From: an uncultured Faecalibacterium sp.
GTDB taxonomy: Bacteria > Bacillota > Clostridia > Oscillospirales > Ruminococcaceae
Reading direction: 5' to 3'
Length of the DNA stretch: 5,368 bases
Assembly: GCA_937915335.1 (NCBI GenBank)
Contig: CALDLZ010000213.1
Location: 1 to 5,368, forward strand
Under the pieces are notes generated by a model. The model made no database searches, was not told the origin of the DNA, and saw nothing but the letters and a program-made list of their open reading frames with translations. Of the stretch, positions 5,124-5,368 are shown one piece after another; the first letter of the stretch is position 1, and each line of letters starts with the position of its first letter. The position numbers and the translations under genes were made by a program.

Positions 5124-5368
5124 TTAGTATGCAACGCCCCAGTAAACCATCTTGGTGGCGGGCTTACCACAGCAGGGGCAGACATCGCTGATGTGCTCCT
5201 GCTCGAAGGGCATGCAGCGGCTGGACAGGCCAGCCTCTTCCTTCATCTTCATCTCGCAGGCCAGGTCACCGCACCACATGGTCTTGATGTAGCCGGTGTT
5301 GGCCTTTGCCAGTTCCTTGACCTCGTCCATGGTGGTGGCGGACCAGGTGCGCTTCTCACGGTTGGCGA
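5124..5368 (-). CDS. proS: Prolyl-tRNA synthetase, archaeal/eukaryotic-type (type 3), C-terminal part
   Basis: The last 80 codons of a gene that continues past the right edge; stop TAA at 5126-5124. The enzyme charges tRNA-Pro with proline in the cytoplasm. The visible part is the C-terminal zinc domain found only in the type 3 enzymes: MWCGDLACE, SRCMPFEQE and VCPCCGKPATKMVYWG, ending in VAY with the conserved terminal tyrosine. The likely zinc ligands are the CX4C pair (in WCGDLACE) and the CX2C pair (CPCC). Upstream, TWSATTMDEVKELAKANTGYI fits the start of this domain. The catalytic and anticodon-binding domains lie outside the window. It is separated from the GntR operon by its own terminator. 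Confidence 0.93.
   Translation of the reverse strand, partial: ANREKRTWSATTMDEVKELAKANTGYIKTMWCGDLACEMKMKEEAGLSSRCMPFEQEHISDVCPCCGKPATKMVYWGVAY

Overview
The window looks like ordinary chromosome from a fairly GC-rich Clostridia-class Firmicute, most likely a gut Oscillospiraceae/Ruminococcaceae member of the Faecalibacterium–Subdoligranulum type. This is inferred from strong GC preference at third codon positions, Firmicute-type GGAGG ribosome binding sites, hairpin-plus-U-run terminators, a YtrA-type GntR/ABC operon and an archaeal/eukaryotic-type (type 3) prolyl-tRNA synthetase. No mobile element, CRISPR array, tRNA or rRNA was seen.

Layout, left to right. (1) Positions 1-103 hold the 3' end of an unrecognised + strand gene, closed by a strong terminator (119-152). 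(2) Positions 224-1369 (+) encode a 381-residue multidomain protein: an XRE-type helix-turn-helix, a desulforedoxin-like Cys4 iron site, a superoxide-reductase-like (desulfoferrodoxin) domain with all five expected iron ligands, and a C-terminal GNAT acetyltransferase. It has its own leader with a candidate promoter, an inverted repeat and a small hairpin. (3) A shared terminator (1368-1410) separates it from the convergent mgtE gene (1422-2798, -), a CBS-domain Mg2+ channel/transporter. (4) The 302-base stretch upstream of mgtE (2799-3100) is a regulatory leader. It has a sigma-70-type promoter, a 26-codon leader ORF with a strong Shine-Dalgarno, and an intrinsic terminator just before the mgtE ribosome binding site. 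Other segments of the leader can form alternative pairings that would prevent that terminator, which is the layout of a transcription attenuator. (5) Positions 3101-4980 (-) are a three-gene operon: a YtrA-family GntR repressor, an ABC ATPase and an ABC-2 type permease. It is driven by a near-consensus promoter with a perfect 14-base palindrome over the predicted start point. (6) A strong symmetrical terminator (5056-5097) ends the gene on the right, whose last 80 codons (5124-5368, -) are the zinc-binding C-terminus of prolyl-tRNA synthetase.

The two items most worth following up are the HTH–desulfoferrodoxin–acetyltransferase fusion, which looks like an iron-containing redox sensor joined to both a DNA-binding and an enzymatic domain, and the leader-ORF/attenuator upstream of mgtE, which contains none of the M-box riboswitch signature normally expected at Firmicute mgtE genes. 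Functions are assigned by reading motifs; no database search or folding program was run.
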